Below, piece after piece: positions 1 through 8,894 of a DNA stretch of 64,000 bases (position 1 is its first letter; each line of letters starts with the position of its first letter). The DNA comes from Branchiostoma floridae (lineage: Eukaryota; Chordata; Leptocardii; Amphioxiformes; Branchiostomatidae): the NCBI RefSeq assembly GCF_000003815.2, contig NC_049986.1, forward strand, positions 499,655 through 563,654, written 5' to 3'. The notes under the pieces are model-generated. The model had not been told where the DNA came from, did no database searches, and saw only the letters and a list, made by a program, of their open reading frames with translations. The position numbers and the translations under genes are program-made.

Positions 1-168
1 GAAGCTAGGTACTCATTTTCACCTGAGTACCTGAGTAAGTGAGGAAAGTCGTTAAAAGTGCCCTTCCCAAGGGCAAAAAATAGGTAACACGGCAGCCGGA
101 TTCGAACCCTAGATCTCTCGATCCCGAGCCGAACACGCTGCCGCTGCGCAACGCGGTCCCGCTCCGGT
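1..168 (-). repeat. tRNA-derived SINE, truncated by window start
   Basis: Read on the minus strand, the stretch begins near 168 with a tRNA-like head. A D-arm can be drawn (GTTG pairing with CAGC around a CGCAGCGG loop), an anticodon arm with loop CTCGGGA (anticodon CGG, proline-like), and a T-loop GGTTCGAATCC (B box) near 92-102. The acceptor ends do not pair, so this is not a working tRNA. The body continues to position 1 with a phrase ending in GAGTACCTAGCTTC. SINE is inferred from the tRNA-like head plus unrelated tail. It abuts the splice donor of a lost kringle exon at about 166. Confidence 0.5.
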
Positions 169-665
169 AAGTTCTGAACCCGTAAACCTGTAGTCACATT
201 CTTTGAGCATCATAAGTTGGCGTAAGACATCTACTGCAAATGCGCATAGTGTATTGGGTAACCTGAAAGGTACTTTCAACCCTACCAAAGGTGCCCCTGA
301 TCAGTACTAAAACTAGATGGCCCTAAATGAAAAACATACTACCAACAGACCAGCGGTGGGAATGTGCTCCCTCCCAACTAAAGCATGAGATTGCAAGCAA
401 TTTACTTTTAGATAAATAGACATTGCCCCTTTCTTGCTATATTCATTCTAAACCTTATGTAATGAATGTCATATCCCAATAACCATTTGTAGGTTGCCTG
501 AAAGAAGTTTATATTGAATTATCTCTACTGCCAACTTTCGTTTTCCCAGACGGGGGACGCCTAGAGAGTGAATTGCAGTTTTGTGACAGTCGGCAATTCG
601 AAGAATACTGATGACGAAAATGAAAGGGATGAAATTAAAACCATTGAATAAATGTTCCAAGAAAT
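166..665 (+). repeat. duplicated kringle 3' flank (copy 1)
   Basis: From the donor-like TCCGGTAAGT near 166 this segment matches, with scattered substitutions, the DNA that follows the intact kringle exon at 2007. Shared phrases include TAAACCTGTAGT, GCGCATAGTGTATTG and CTATATTCATT, and both copies reach an LDLa relic. It is the same intron duplicated, but copy 1 has lost its kringle exon. The second copy is longer because extra sequence sits inside it at about 2150-2640. Confidence 0.7.
554..640 (+). pseudogene. relic LDLa exon (copy 1)
   Basis: After a CCAG acceptor at 554-557 the DNA resembles the family LDLa exon: GGGG-CTAGAGAGTGAA-GCAGTTTTG-GACAGTCGGCA-GAAGAATACTG can be laid against the intact exons with many small changes. 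Several conserved Cys codons and the open frame are gone, so it cannot encode a domain. Its partner relic in the second flank copy is at 2856-2962. The alignment was done by eye. Confidence 0.5.
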
Positions 666-755
666 ATCCCAATAACAACTTCGATGTAAACCGTTATAAG
701 AGTTTTTTCTACAATTGTTCCTCATGCCAATCTTTCTTTTTCATCCATCCAAAAG

Positions 756-872
756 CTGGGGGCTGTGTAGAAAGTGAACGCCGGTGTTTTGACGGTCTGT
801 GTATTCATGCAATCTTTTGGTGTGATGGTTATATTGACTGCGGGTAAGGAGAGGACGAGTCGGACATTGCGG
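756..872 (+). pseudogene. LDLa exon with internal stop and lost donor
   Basis: The acceptor AAAAG ends at 755. In the phase-1 frame of the other exons it reads GGCVESERRC, FDGLC, FWCDGYIDCG and then TAA at 845-847, where paralogous exons have CAA (Gln). The expected donor after the sixth Cys is also gone: the sequence around 868-885 is a G run without GT. A chance GTAAGG overlapping the stop would splice out of phase. The nearly identical copy at 7525 is broken in a different way. Probably a dead exon skipped by the gene. Confidence 0.7.
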
Positions 873-1026
873 GAGGGGGGCAGCCATATTACGTCTTACT
901 AGTTTTGTAAAATAGATATCGCATTCTGAAATATAGAAGTACATTTATATATGTCTAAGTACCAAATTTGATATCACCATCAAAGTTTTTAGGTTTAGTT
1001 CTCATGTCAATCTTCGTTTTTGCCAG

Positions 1027-1149
1027 GCCATGACAAAGTTTGTTATGAGGATGAACTCCAGTGCTTGAACGGTTCGTGCATCCCTGATGACTATTGGTGT
1101 GATGGGGAGGTGAACTGTCTCCAAGGAGAGGATGAGTCAATATGTGGGG
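1027..1149 (+). CDS. LDLa exon 1 of mosaic gene
   Basis: A 123-nt phase 1-1 exon between TTGCCAG (acceptor) and G-GTAAGT (donor at 1150). It encodes one LDL-receptor class A module with all six Cys: VCYEDELQC, LNGSC, IPDDYWC, DGEVNC, LQGEDESIC. The Ca-binding signature is slightly altered: the acidic residue before Cys5 is Asn. LDLa modules bind Ca2+ and protein ligands outside the cell. A near-identical copy lies at 7773-7901, 6 nt longer near its 5' end. Confidence 0.85.
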
Positions 1150-1293
1150 GTAAGTACCCGCATCTCTTAGGTACTGATTATATATGATAGACATCGCGCT
1201 TTGAATTGTTGTACTGATTTAAAATGTTATTTGATAAATAAAATGAGATAATCAGACAAAATTTCAAATCATTTTCATAGCACTTTATTCTGG

Positions 1294-1382
1294 AATTGAA
1301 GTATGGCTGCACATATACGCAATTGAAGTATGGCTGCACATATACGCAATTGAAGTATGGCTGCACATATACGCAATTGATC
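1294..1382. repeat. 27-bp tandem repeat, 3.3 copies
   Basis: Three identical 27-bp units starting AATTGAAGTATGGCTGCACA run from 1294 to 1374, followed by a partial fourth (AATTGATC). It lies in the intron after LDLa exon 1 and is absent from the duplicate intron near 7980-8040, so it arose after that duplication. Confidence 0.95.
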
Positions 1383-1764
1383 ATAGCTTAACAAGTAAGC
1401 TTACAAAGATTTTAAAGCATAGCTGCTTACAGAGATAATAAAGCAGGGTCTGACTGAATGTTTGTCTCAGACAATTTAACCCATATACGATTTGTACAGT
1501 CCTACACAGCCGCAGTCTACACTTGTATCTTTGACTACAAACGAAATATCACCATTATAAGTCATTTTATTAGCTATCAAAGCTAGTTCAGATGTGAAAG
1601 AGACAGCTGCAAGTTGTAAAAAATAAATATGTTAAGTATGATAGGGACTGATCTTTGCTTACAGTCAGTTAAAACAATGATTTAAAACTTTTGTCTTACA
1701 ATGAGCCTTTCAGTGTGGTAAACAAAGTAGAGTACTAGCTCTAACCTCCTTTATCTGCCCTTAG

Positions 1765-2007
1765 ACTGCCAGATAGGGGATGGAACATCTTACCGAGGAA
1801 ATGTGTCTGTGACTGAAACAGGCAGGACGTGTCAACACTGGGACAGCCAGACACCGCACGAACACAGCGTCACACCCGATAATTATCCGTCATCTGGACT
1901 GGAGCAGAACTACTGCCGGAATCCGGATGGAGACCCATCCGGAGTTTGGTGCGTCACCACGGATCCGGAACGGCCATGGGGTTATTGTGACGTGCCAGCT
2001 TGTTCCG
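1765..2007 (+). CDS. kringle exon 1 of mosaic gene
   Basis: A 243-nt phase 1-1 exon with acceptor CTTAG at 1760-1764 and donor G-GTAGGT at 2008. One complete kringle of about 80 residues has six Cys in the family order: DCQIGDGTSYRGNVSVTE, GRTCQHWDSQTPHEH, NYCRNPDGDPSGVWC, PWGYCDVPAC. Kringles are triple-disulfide modules of plasminogen-type and receptor proteins that bind proteins or ligands outside cells. The kringle at 10581-10823 is the same length and closely similar, so one arose from the other. Confidence 0.93.
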
Positions 2008-2520
2008 GTAGGTCTGAGCCTGTAAACCTGTAGTGATATTCTTTGGGCAGCATTAGTAGGCATTAGACCTTTACTACAAATGCGCATAGTGTATTGAGTT
2101 ATCAGAAAGATACAGTCAAACCTATCCAAGACGCTCCTCATCAGCTAGCCTGGTTACCAAACCCCAGCCCGATCTCAAGTATCTATCGTGCAGGGGTCTG
2201 GCCGGATGGCATAGGCCGGCTTCTCAATTTTGCCTCAAATAGTGGGCAAAAAACTCCACCAAGAGAACAACAGCAGGATCAGCAGGAGGTAATTACAACC
2301 CTACCATGAATGGTTAAAGACCCCATATGTATTTTTTAAATCCATAACAGTGACCACCAACTACCTGATTCGCTACTGTGATAGCCTGCTGACCTACTGT
2401 GTGTGTTGTAGCTGGCTACCTGTGGTGTGAGTGGTCATCAATCCTTAGGTTCTCCTCCCTCTGACCAAGGGCCTTCGAGAACCTTTCTACAGCCATCCTG
2501 CCAGACCCCAACAGGAAAGA

Positions 2521-2593
2521 TATTTTTGAGGTTGGGGTACGAAATATATTTTTGAGGTTGGGGTACGAAATATATTTTTGAGGTTGGGGTATG
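2521..2593. repeat. 26-bp tandem repeat, 2.8 copies
   Basis: Units of TATTTTTGAGGTTGGGGTAC plus six bases start at 2521, 2547 and 2573. The first two are identical and the third is cut short with one change. It lies within the insert that distinguishes the second kringle flank from the first. Confidence 0.95.
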
Positions 2594-2855
2594 ATATCCA
2601 GTCTAATCATCAGCCACTATAAACAGATGGCCATAAAAGACATGCTACCGACAGACCAGTGGTGGGAAGGTGCTCCCTCACGGCTATAGTGTGACATCGC
2701 AAGCAATTTACCTTTACACAAATAGACATCGCCCCATTTTTGCTATATTCATTTTAAACCTTATGTAGTCAATGTCATTTTCCAATAACCATTTTTAGAT
2801 TGCCTGAAATTAGTTTCTTTTAAATTGTCTCTTCTGCCAACTTACGTTTCTCCAA

Positions 2856-2962
2856 GTGGGGGCTATAGAGAGTAAGCTGCAGTTTTAAGACAGTCCGTAT
2901 TTCGCAGAAGACTGATGGCGAAAATCACTGTCTGCAAGGAAGGGGTGACATGAAAACCAATG
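2856..2962 (+). pseudogene. relic LDLa exon (copy 2)
   Basis: After TCCAAG the phrases GGGGGCTATAGAGAGTAAGC, GCAGTTTTAAGACAGTCCGT, GAAGACTGATGGCGAAAAT and CTGTCTGCAAGGAAGGGGTG follow the order of a functional LDLa exon (GAGAGTGAACGCCAGTG, GACGGTTCGTGC, TATTGGTGTGATGG, CAAGGAGAGGACGAG). It carries indels and stops and lacks a donor. Paired with the relic at 554-640. A further 3' scrap (GCAAGGACAGGATGACAT) is near 11388. Confidence 0.5.
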
Positions 2963-2990
2963 AATGAAAAATCCAAGAACTAGAAAGGCC

Positions 2991-4415
2991 GACATTTGCC
3001 TGAGAGCAAATACAGCATATTTCAGGCATACCCGTTCCCATGCAAAATTGAACTGTTCCAAATCACTCCTGCGCAAAAATTGAACATTCTAATAGTAACT
3101 TCTCGAAATGAATTACTACCAAGGCCGACATCAAGGATAAAAAAGGATTGACATGAATGAAATTAAAGCCATCATATAGAAGTCAAACGAGTGACATTTG
3201 GTATAACATCTACACAAATCACAGTCCAAAGGATGAATTAATATTAATATTAACAAAATTATAAATTAAAAAACAGAAAGAAACAAACATGACGATAACG
3301 GGGATCGACCCCGGGTCGGCGGATTACAAATCGAACGTGCAAACCACAACACCAAAAGCTCTAGAGCAACTGACGTGGTCAGTTTGGCAGCGCTTAAACC
3401 CCAATGTTACACAATAAGCAGCATAATATATTTGACCTCCCCCCTCCCCACAGAAAAATACTAGTATGTGGACGTCGTCACGATCAAAATAAAGATAACT
3501 AGTTACCGTCAAAAAACAGAAATGATGCAGAAAACACCATGACATCTCGTGTGGAAGTATCTTTTGCCCTTTCCCAAGGAAAACTGATTTTGCCTACTAA
3601 CGTTATCAGTTCATGCATGTTTTTGACAACAAACGGAGATACACAACGACGGCAGTGGCTTGTCAGCACTTGCCTGCGGTACCAGCGTTCCACAGTTCTC
3701 ATATAACGTTGTTTTGACGAATTTCACAAACGAAAACACCTTTCAATGTACATTAACAACGGAGTGAACAATGTAAGGCTAGCCATTTCTCACCTAAAGA
3801 TGTTCTGCTACCGATGACAACCGAAACTGGGTAGAAGCTGACGTAAAATGCGCAGAAAACTGCAGACTAAATGCAGTTGCTGCAGGAGTCTGTGACGTAA
3901 ATGTAAAATTAAAAATGGACGAGTCCGGGGTGGAATCTTCAAGAAGGTCTGCATAAAAATCTCAAACCTAAAAGTTTCTTTCCGTATATATATTTTGTGT
4001 ATATTTGTAATTGCTGTTTTCAAAATAATGGTCACATATTATATTCCTATTTTCTTTGCAGTAACCTTTTATGGAGTAACATAAATTACAAAATCCTCTC
4101 AAATATGAATGGTTCCGTCTACATATAAACATGACAATCAAATGTTGCGTCATTGCCGACGAAGTGTTCCTTTCTCTTCGCTGATTGGCTGGCGGCACAA
4201 TTCAATTAATTAGCAGACTGACACCTGTCACCTGTCGCCCAGGGCGGGAGTTATTGCTTTGTTTGCCATATATGGAACGCACTAAACGTCGAGAATGGCC
4301 AAAACACGTCCCGTAAAACCCCGAAATGGGTCATTTTGAAGTGATATACGCCAAAAATGAAAATTGGGTTCTTTAAATAAATACTCCATGCACGCCTGTA
4401 CCAAACTTTTAGGCA
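2991..4415. other. intron, no exon seen
   Basis: Apart from the tRNA-like stretch at 3292-3366, no LDLa, kringle or other exon with a matching frame and splice sites was found here. The sequence is low in GC and is presumably intronic to the mosaic gene. Confidence 0.5.
3292..3366 (-). pseudogene. tRNA-like sequence (Thr-TGT-like), SINE head or tRNA relic
   Basis: On the minus strand a box-A-like GGTGTTGTGGTTTGCACG is followed by a 7-nt loop TTTGTAA (anticodon TGT) and a B-box-like GGGGTCGATCCCC lacking one T of the canonical loop. The acceptor stem does not pair. It resembles a tRNA-derived repeat rather than a functional tRNA gene. It lies in an intron of the mosaic gene on the opposite strand. 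Confidence 0.45.
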
Positions 4416-4900
4416 TTGGTCCACTCTACCATATGCATTGTGCAAAATTTCAGGTCATTCGGTCCAGGAACGACGGAGATGATTCGCTTTGAAAATTTGA
4501 CAGGAGAAAGAAAGAATGAAGAAGAAACACAAGTTAGGAATGTTTGTAAGCATAAGTCCGTGAGATTTCTGAAACAACAGCAATTCCGTGATAAACGGAA
4601 CCTTCTAAAAACGTACGGAGCTAACCGTTAGCTCCGTACGTTTTTAGAAGGTTCCGAGTGCAGCGAAAATACCATCGATAGCGATTCAACTTCGGATGGC
4701 AAACCGGACAAAAGTTATAAGTACTGTTGAAGTCATTAATTATTTTTACTCCGCGTACCGTAGGTACGCTCGGGAGTAAAAATATTGTTTTCATACTGTT
4801 TCTTTCTTTCTTTCTCCTGTCGCGATCGTTAAAGTGATTCCTCTCCGTCGTTCCTGCACCGAATGACCTGAAATTTGGCACAAAGGTAGAGTGGGCCAAT
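4416..4900. repeat. inverted pair of a dispersed repeat around a palindrome
   Basis: The phrase CAGGTCATTCGGTCCAGGAA with its flank (4448-4535) recurs inverted at about 4800-4890 (CGAATGACCTGAAATTTGG). Between them is a 61-bp palindrome at 4596-4656: 29-bp perfect arms (CGGAACCTTCTAAAAACGTA and nine more bases) around CCG. Other single copies are near 6015-6090 and 7262-7385. Non-coding; probably a foldback or MITE-type element. Confidence 0.75.
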
Positions 4901-5080
4901 ACCCAGATGCTGTTTTCTCCTTTTTTTGATAGATACCTTTAAAATGATTTTATGGATGTTTTTAGGTCCATTTCTGACCATGACTTTATATTCTTGCCTC
5001 CCGTGCCCAGGTACTCAGTCCAAATGACCTGAAATTTGGAATGATACTGCGTGAGATAGTTATTAAAAGAACCAAGCTAT
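4855..5080. repeat. dispersed repeat, copy a
   Basis: CGAATGACCTGAAATTTGGC, AGAGTGGGCCAATACCCAGA, AAAATGATTTTATGGATGTT and GTGCCCAGGTA occur here in the same order and spacing as in 6015-6240. It overlaps the right arm of the inverted pair at 4416-4900, so the two are parts of one larger element. Confidence 0.75.
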
Positions 5081-5593
5081 CATTTTGGCCCAAAATCACT
5101 TCATAATGATTTATAAGCCGGTTTGGCGGGGTATCTACGTGTATTTTCATGCGTTTCACGCGTTTCGCGCGTCACCATATATGGTCACGTCCCGCGAGTG
5201 ACGTAATGTGGTGCAGCTGTGAGTTGTGCCTAAATGTAATTACCGCGTCACCAATACGCGCGGCACTTAGCGGAAGCGATGACCTGATTGGGTACAGCAA
5301 ATGAGGAAGTGTCTTTCAAATTAGCAGCTTAACCATATCAGGAGAGCATGTCGTCGGGGAAGAAATTTGTTAAAAGTAAGTAAAAAATCGTACTGTTTAA
5401 CTTAAAATTGGCTACAATGCACAAACACAGTAACACATTTGGGTAGCATGTCGTCATTATTGTGTAGTTTTTGTACGTTTAATTAACGCAAGTTTAGAAT
5501 GTCGGGTTTAGGGATACAGCAGGGCGTGCAGAATGGCGCAGTGAGTGGTACATGAAACTACACAAAGGAAATACTAATCATTGTATTGTATTC
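5081..5593. other. intron, no exon seen
   Basis: Mostly unique-looking sequence, with a short CpG-rich patch of TTTCACGCG/TTTCGCGCG at about 5150-5290. No exon of the mosaic gene was recognised. Confidence 0.4.
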
Positions 5594-5773
5594 TATTTTC
5601 TACTAGTCTCCAAGCAGACCCTACGGTGCCTTAGAAATAGTATCAAAGCTGGCAAGGGACTTAGTGTAGCCCTTTGGCCGGCTATCTCCATTTGACCGGC
5701 TATGCTCCTTTGCCAGCTTTTATATTATCTCTAAGGCACCGATGGGTCTGCTTATTGGAGATTATTTTCTACT
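5594..5773. mobile_element. 158-bp inverted-repeat element with 11-bp direct flanks
   Basis: TATTTTCTACT is repeated exactly at 5594-5604 and 5763-5773. The 158 bp between them fold back: TCTCCAAGCAGACCC...CGGTGCCTTAGA...AGCTGGCAA on the left matches the complement of the right half with few differences. Direct flanks of this length fit a Mutator-like target duplication, but the family is not certain. It encodes nothing. Confidence 0.7.
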
Positions 5774-6014
5774 GGATGAAGAGGATACACCACCAGTTGT
5801 GCAGACACATGGGATTGTGCCTTGATAGAAGGTGTCAATTTGACAGTGCTAAATTTATTATTGGCCGGGTGCTGAAACTCTGGCCTGTCAGAGGGTACAA
5901 TAGTCAACCGGCCACAAGTGGCACCAACAGACACCAAGAAGAGGATAGCAAAGTCAAGTGCAAGAAGTGTTCCCACATACATTATGAAATTCAGACAGAA
6001 ACACCATCATTCCT

Positions 6015-6240
6015 GCATCGAATGACCTGAAGTTTGGCACAAAGGTAGAGTGGGCCAATACCCAGACCCGATTTTTTCTGTTTTTTTATAGATAACTTTA
6101 AAATGATTTTATGGATGTTTTTAGGTGGTGCTCTGACCGAACTGTATAATTGTGCCTCCTGTGCCCAGGTATTAAGCCCAATGGACCCGAAATTTGATAT
6201 GATAGTGCATGAGATATTTACTAAAAGGACCCCGATATCA
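6015..6240. repeat. dispersed repeat, copy b
   Basis: Colinear with 4855-5080 (GAATGACCTGAAGTTTGGCA, TGGGCCAATACCCAG, TTTTATGGATGTTTTTAGGT, GTGCCCAGGTATTAAG). Differences between the copies are scattered substitutions. Non-coding. Confidence 0.75.
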
Positions 6241-6784
6241 TTAGCCTGGGTACCATTCTCCGCGGTCGGCTTTGGGGTGTTTTACCCGGCACCGACCTGC
6301 TTCTGTCAGTCTGTCTGATTAGCTGCCCTTTGAGATTTCGCCGATAGAGCTTGTAACCGGCCTTTTGAGTTTACCCCGACATTCTTTCTTGAATAACAAC
6401 GGTGTCTTCTTTGTTAATGTGTGAATCACTAGCATACTGTTTGCGTGTTGTAATCAAGAAATAAAAGTGTGATTACTGTACAGTACTAGTATGAAAGAAC
6501 CGTAATTCCAAGTCATTCTCAAACTGGATCTTTTTTTTTTCAAATCAATTTTGGAACAGTCCATTTTCGCAAGGAGGAGCGGAGTAAAAATAGCTGAATT
6601 TGCTCCTAAGCAAATACCGGCCTTTCTAGTTAAAGTTTGTTTTTATTTGCCTTTGACGGTTTGACCTGAAATACTGTTACGCTAAACTCCTGAAGAGAAG
6701 TTAAGTGACTGCTGTGATTATTACAGAAATGCCCCTAAAAACTGATACAATAAGCCTTCTGAATAGCCTAAAGTGCAAGAGTTT

Positions 6785-6965
6785 CAGGCCGGCTTCGCCC
6801 CCCTGGGACCCCCAACGGGGCTCTGCCCCTGGACCCTGCCGGGCCGGGGTCTTCGGCGTTCTTCGGCGGCTCCCGAAAAAAATTCTGGCGGGAACACTGC
6901 AGTATATAGTATATACGGAATCGTGGGGCCCCGCTTATGAATATTAATTAGCCTTCGCTCTTCGC
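6785..6965. repeat. GC-rich repeat fragment
   Basis: A block of sharply higher GC than its flanks contains GGGGCTCTGCCCCTGGACCC, a GGGCC-type palindromic phrase and CTTCGGCGTTCTTCGGCGGC. The compositional break suggests an inserted transposable-element fragment. No terminal repeats were resolved and no protein is supported. Confidence 0.4.
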
Positions 6966-7229
6966 GCACAGGTGTGGACTCCGTGCGGGATCACGGAAGG
7001 TCACGCCAGGAGGCCAAAAGAAAACAAATTACCCCTCAGAAAAGTGCCAAATTAATTATTTTAATTATTTACATAAGTAGTTTATGTCAAAACTTTTACT
7101 TGGATCATTTTACCAACTATCTAATGCCTATCTACACCAAATTTCAGGCCATTCCATTGTAAGACCAGGGAACAGGGGGACAATATATTTTATTTTGGTC
7201 AAAACATGACCTTTAAACCTCAATAAAAT

Positions 7230-7400
7230 CATTTTAGAGGCAGATATGAAAAAAATGAGAAAAATCATCAAGGTATTGGCCCATTCTACCCCTGTGCCAA
7301 ATTTCAGGTCATTCGGTCCAGGAACGGCGGAGATGAATCACTTTGAAGATTTGACAGGAGAAAGAAGAAAGAAAGAAGAAACATTACGAATACAATATAT
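7230..7400. repeat. dispersed repeat, copy c
   Basis: GGTATTGGCCCATTCTACC, GTGCCAAATTTCAGGTCATT, GGTCCAGGAACGGCGGAGAT and TTGACAGGAGAAAGAAGAAA match the left half of the inverted pair at 4416-4535. It lies just upstream of the duplicated LDLa block at 7430. Confidence 0.75.
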
Positions 7401-7524
7401 TTCACCATACTATGTATGGCTGAAATATAATAATATCACAATAACAACTTCAATGTAAACTATTATAGCAATTTATTCTGCAATTGTTTCCCATGCCAAT
7501 CTCCCTTCTTCATTCTTTCACAAG

Positions 7525-7640
7525 CTGGAGGCTGTCTCGAAAGTGAACGCCTGTGTTTGGACGGCTTGTGTATCCCTGTAATCTTTTGGTGTGATGGTTT
7601 TATTGACTGCGGGCAAGGAGAGGACGAGTCGGACCTGCCA
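7525..7640 (+). pseudogene. LDLa exon lacking sixth Cys and donor
   Basis: Acceptor CACAAG ends at 7524. The frame reads GGCLESERLC, LDGLC, FWCDGFIDC, GQGEDESD and then LPYYV. About 15 nt that should hold the sixth Cys codon and the GT donor are missing at about 7634, compared with the sister exon at 756 and the other LDLa exons. The frame stays open into the former intron. Sister exon 756-872 is also dead, by other mutations. Confidence 0.7.
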
Positions 7641-7772
7641 TACTATGTCTTACCATTTTGTAAAATAGATATCGAGTTCAGGAATATAAAAGTGATATAC
7701 CTTAGTACCAAATTTGAGATCACCATCAAAGTTTTTATGTTTAGTTCTCATGTCAATCTTCGTTTTTGCAAG

Positions 7773-7901
7773 GCCATGGCGATCGCGAGGTTTGTTATGA
7801 GGATGAATTCCAGTGCTTGAACGGTTCGTGCATCCCTGATGACTATTGGTGTGATGGGGAGGTGAACTGTCTCCAAGGAGAGGATGAGTCAATATGTGGG
7901 G
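7773..7901 (+). CDS. LDLa exon 2 of mosaic gene
   Basis: A 129-nt phase 1-1 exon, acceptor TTGCAAG, donor G-GTAAGT at 7902. It encodes a six-Cys LDLa: EVCYEDEFQC, LNGSC, IPDDYWC, DGEVNC, LQGEDESIC. It is the duplicate of 1027-1149, with one extra pair of codons before the first Cys and L to F in the first loop. As in its copy, Asn replaces the usual Asp before Cys5, which may weaken Ca binding. The flanking introns are also duplicated (7430-8030 against 660-1250). Confidence 0.85.
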
Positions 7902-8094
7902 GTAAGTACTCGCATCTCTTAGGTACTGATTACATATTATAGACATCGCGTTTGTACTGCTATACTGATTTGAAATGTTATTTGAATAATCTACAGAATG
8001 AAATATTCCAATACCAAATATTTTCATCAGTGTCATAGCAGTTTATTTTACAATTGTTTCTCTTTCTAATCTTCCTTGTTTATCCCATCACAAG

Positions 8095-8214
8095 TCAGGG
8101 TCTGCCAGGATAGTGAACGCCACTGTCTTGACGGTTGGTGCATCCCTGAACACTATTGGTGTGATGGTCATTATATTGACTGCTTGCAAGGAGAGGACGA
8201 GTCGGACTGTGGGG
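8095..8214 (+). CDS. LDLa exon 3 of mosaic gene
   Basis: A 120-nt phase 1-1 exon, acceptor CACAAG, donor G-GTGAGC at 8215. Full LDLa: [38 protein letters not shown]. The acidic Ca-ligand set (DG, IDC, DES) is complete. Its downstream intron start (GTGAGCAACCAACTAC) is repeated after the next exon at 8552, showing tandem exon-plus-intron duplication. Confidence 0.88.
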
Positions 8215-8434
8215 GTGAGCAACCAACTACGGATGATAAAACTGCTTCTGTTATTTGGTTGGCGAAAATGGTTTACTTATACATAATTTATGTAAAACAG
8301 GACCTTATTTGCATGATTACTCAAAAACACAAAAAATATATCTGTCGTAAATGTTACGATACATTAGCAAAAGTATGAAATTGTTGAGGGTATGAAATTT
8401 ATCATGCCTATCTAACTTTTTATCTTTTCAAAAG

Positions 8435-8551
8435 CTGTGGGCTGCCAGGGGAGTGAACGCCAGTGTTCGGACGGTCGGTGCATCCCTGAACACTATTGGT
8501 GTGATGGTCATTCTGACTGTTCACAAGGAGAGGACGAGTCGGACTGTAGGG
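8435..8551 (+). CDS. LDLa exon 4 of mosaic gene
   Basis: A 117-nt phase 1-1 exon, acceptor CAAAAG, donor G-GTGAGC at 8552. Full LDLa: [36 protein letters not shown]. It shares [10 protein letters not shown] with the preceding exon and is its closest relative. The Ca-binding acidic residues are present. Confidence 0.88.
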
Positions 8552-8777
8552 GTGAGCAACCAACTACCTTAACGGCAATAGGACGATAACACTGTTCGCT
8601 TTTGCTATTTAGGCAGTGGAGATGGTTTAGTTATATAGTCTATGTAAACCAGGACCTTATTTGCATATTCACTTCAAAACACACAGAATAAATCAGTCAT
8701 AAATGTTACGTTGAGTTAGCGAAGGTATGAAATTGTGGAATTTCTCATGCCTACCTTCCTTTTGATCTTTTGAAAAG

Positions 8778-8894
8778 CAGGAGGCTTCCAGGAGAGTGCG
8801 CACCAGTGTTTGGACGGTTCGTGCATCAATGAATTCTCTTGGTGTGATGGTTCTGATGACTGTTCGCAAGGAGAGGACGAGTCGGACTGCCCGG
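8778..8894 (+). CDS. LDLa exon 5, first Cys replaced by Phe
   Basis: A 117-nt phase 1-1 exon, acceptor GAAAAG, donor G-GTAAGC at 8895. It reads [37 protein letters not shown]. Where all sisters have TGC for Cys1 this exon has TTC (Phe), leaving five Cys, so Cys3, the usual partner of Cys1, would be unpaired. Frame and splice sites are intact. The fold may be impaired, or the free Cys may pair elsewhere. Confidence 0.82.

Larger units (their letters stand above)
2008..2990 (+). repeat. duplicated kringle 3' flank (copy 2) with insert
   Basis: The intron after the first kringle is homologous to 166-665. The match is interrupted at about 2150-2640 by sequence absent from copy 1, including a C/G-rich dispersed phrase near 2150-2230 and the 26-bp tandem repeat at 2521. 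It resumes at GCAAGCAATTTAC and runs into the LDLa relic at 2856. This copy keeps its kringle exon; copy 1 does not. Confidence 0.65.

Noticed and set aside
1-168. Functional tRNA-Pro gene
   Set aside because: D and anticodon arms can be drawn, but the acceptor stem does not pair and the T stem is poor; a SINE head fits better.
1803-2033. Kringle region called as a stand-alone small gene from an internal ATG
   Set aside because: The frame is an internal phase 1-1 exon; the start codon lies inside the kringle and the stop is in the intron.
5674-6030. 118-codon open frame
   Set aside because: It runs from the right arm of a foldback element into a dispersed repeat; the composition is not protein-like and the frame is not kept in related repeats.
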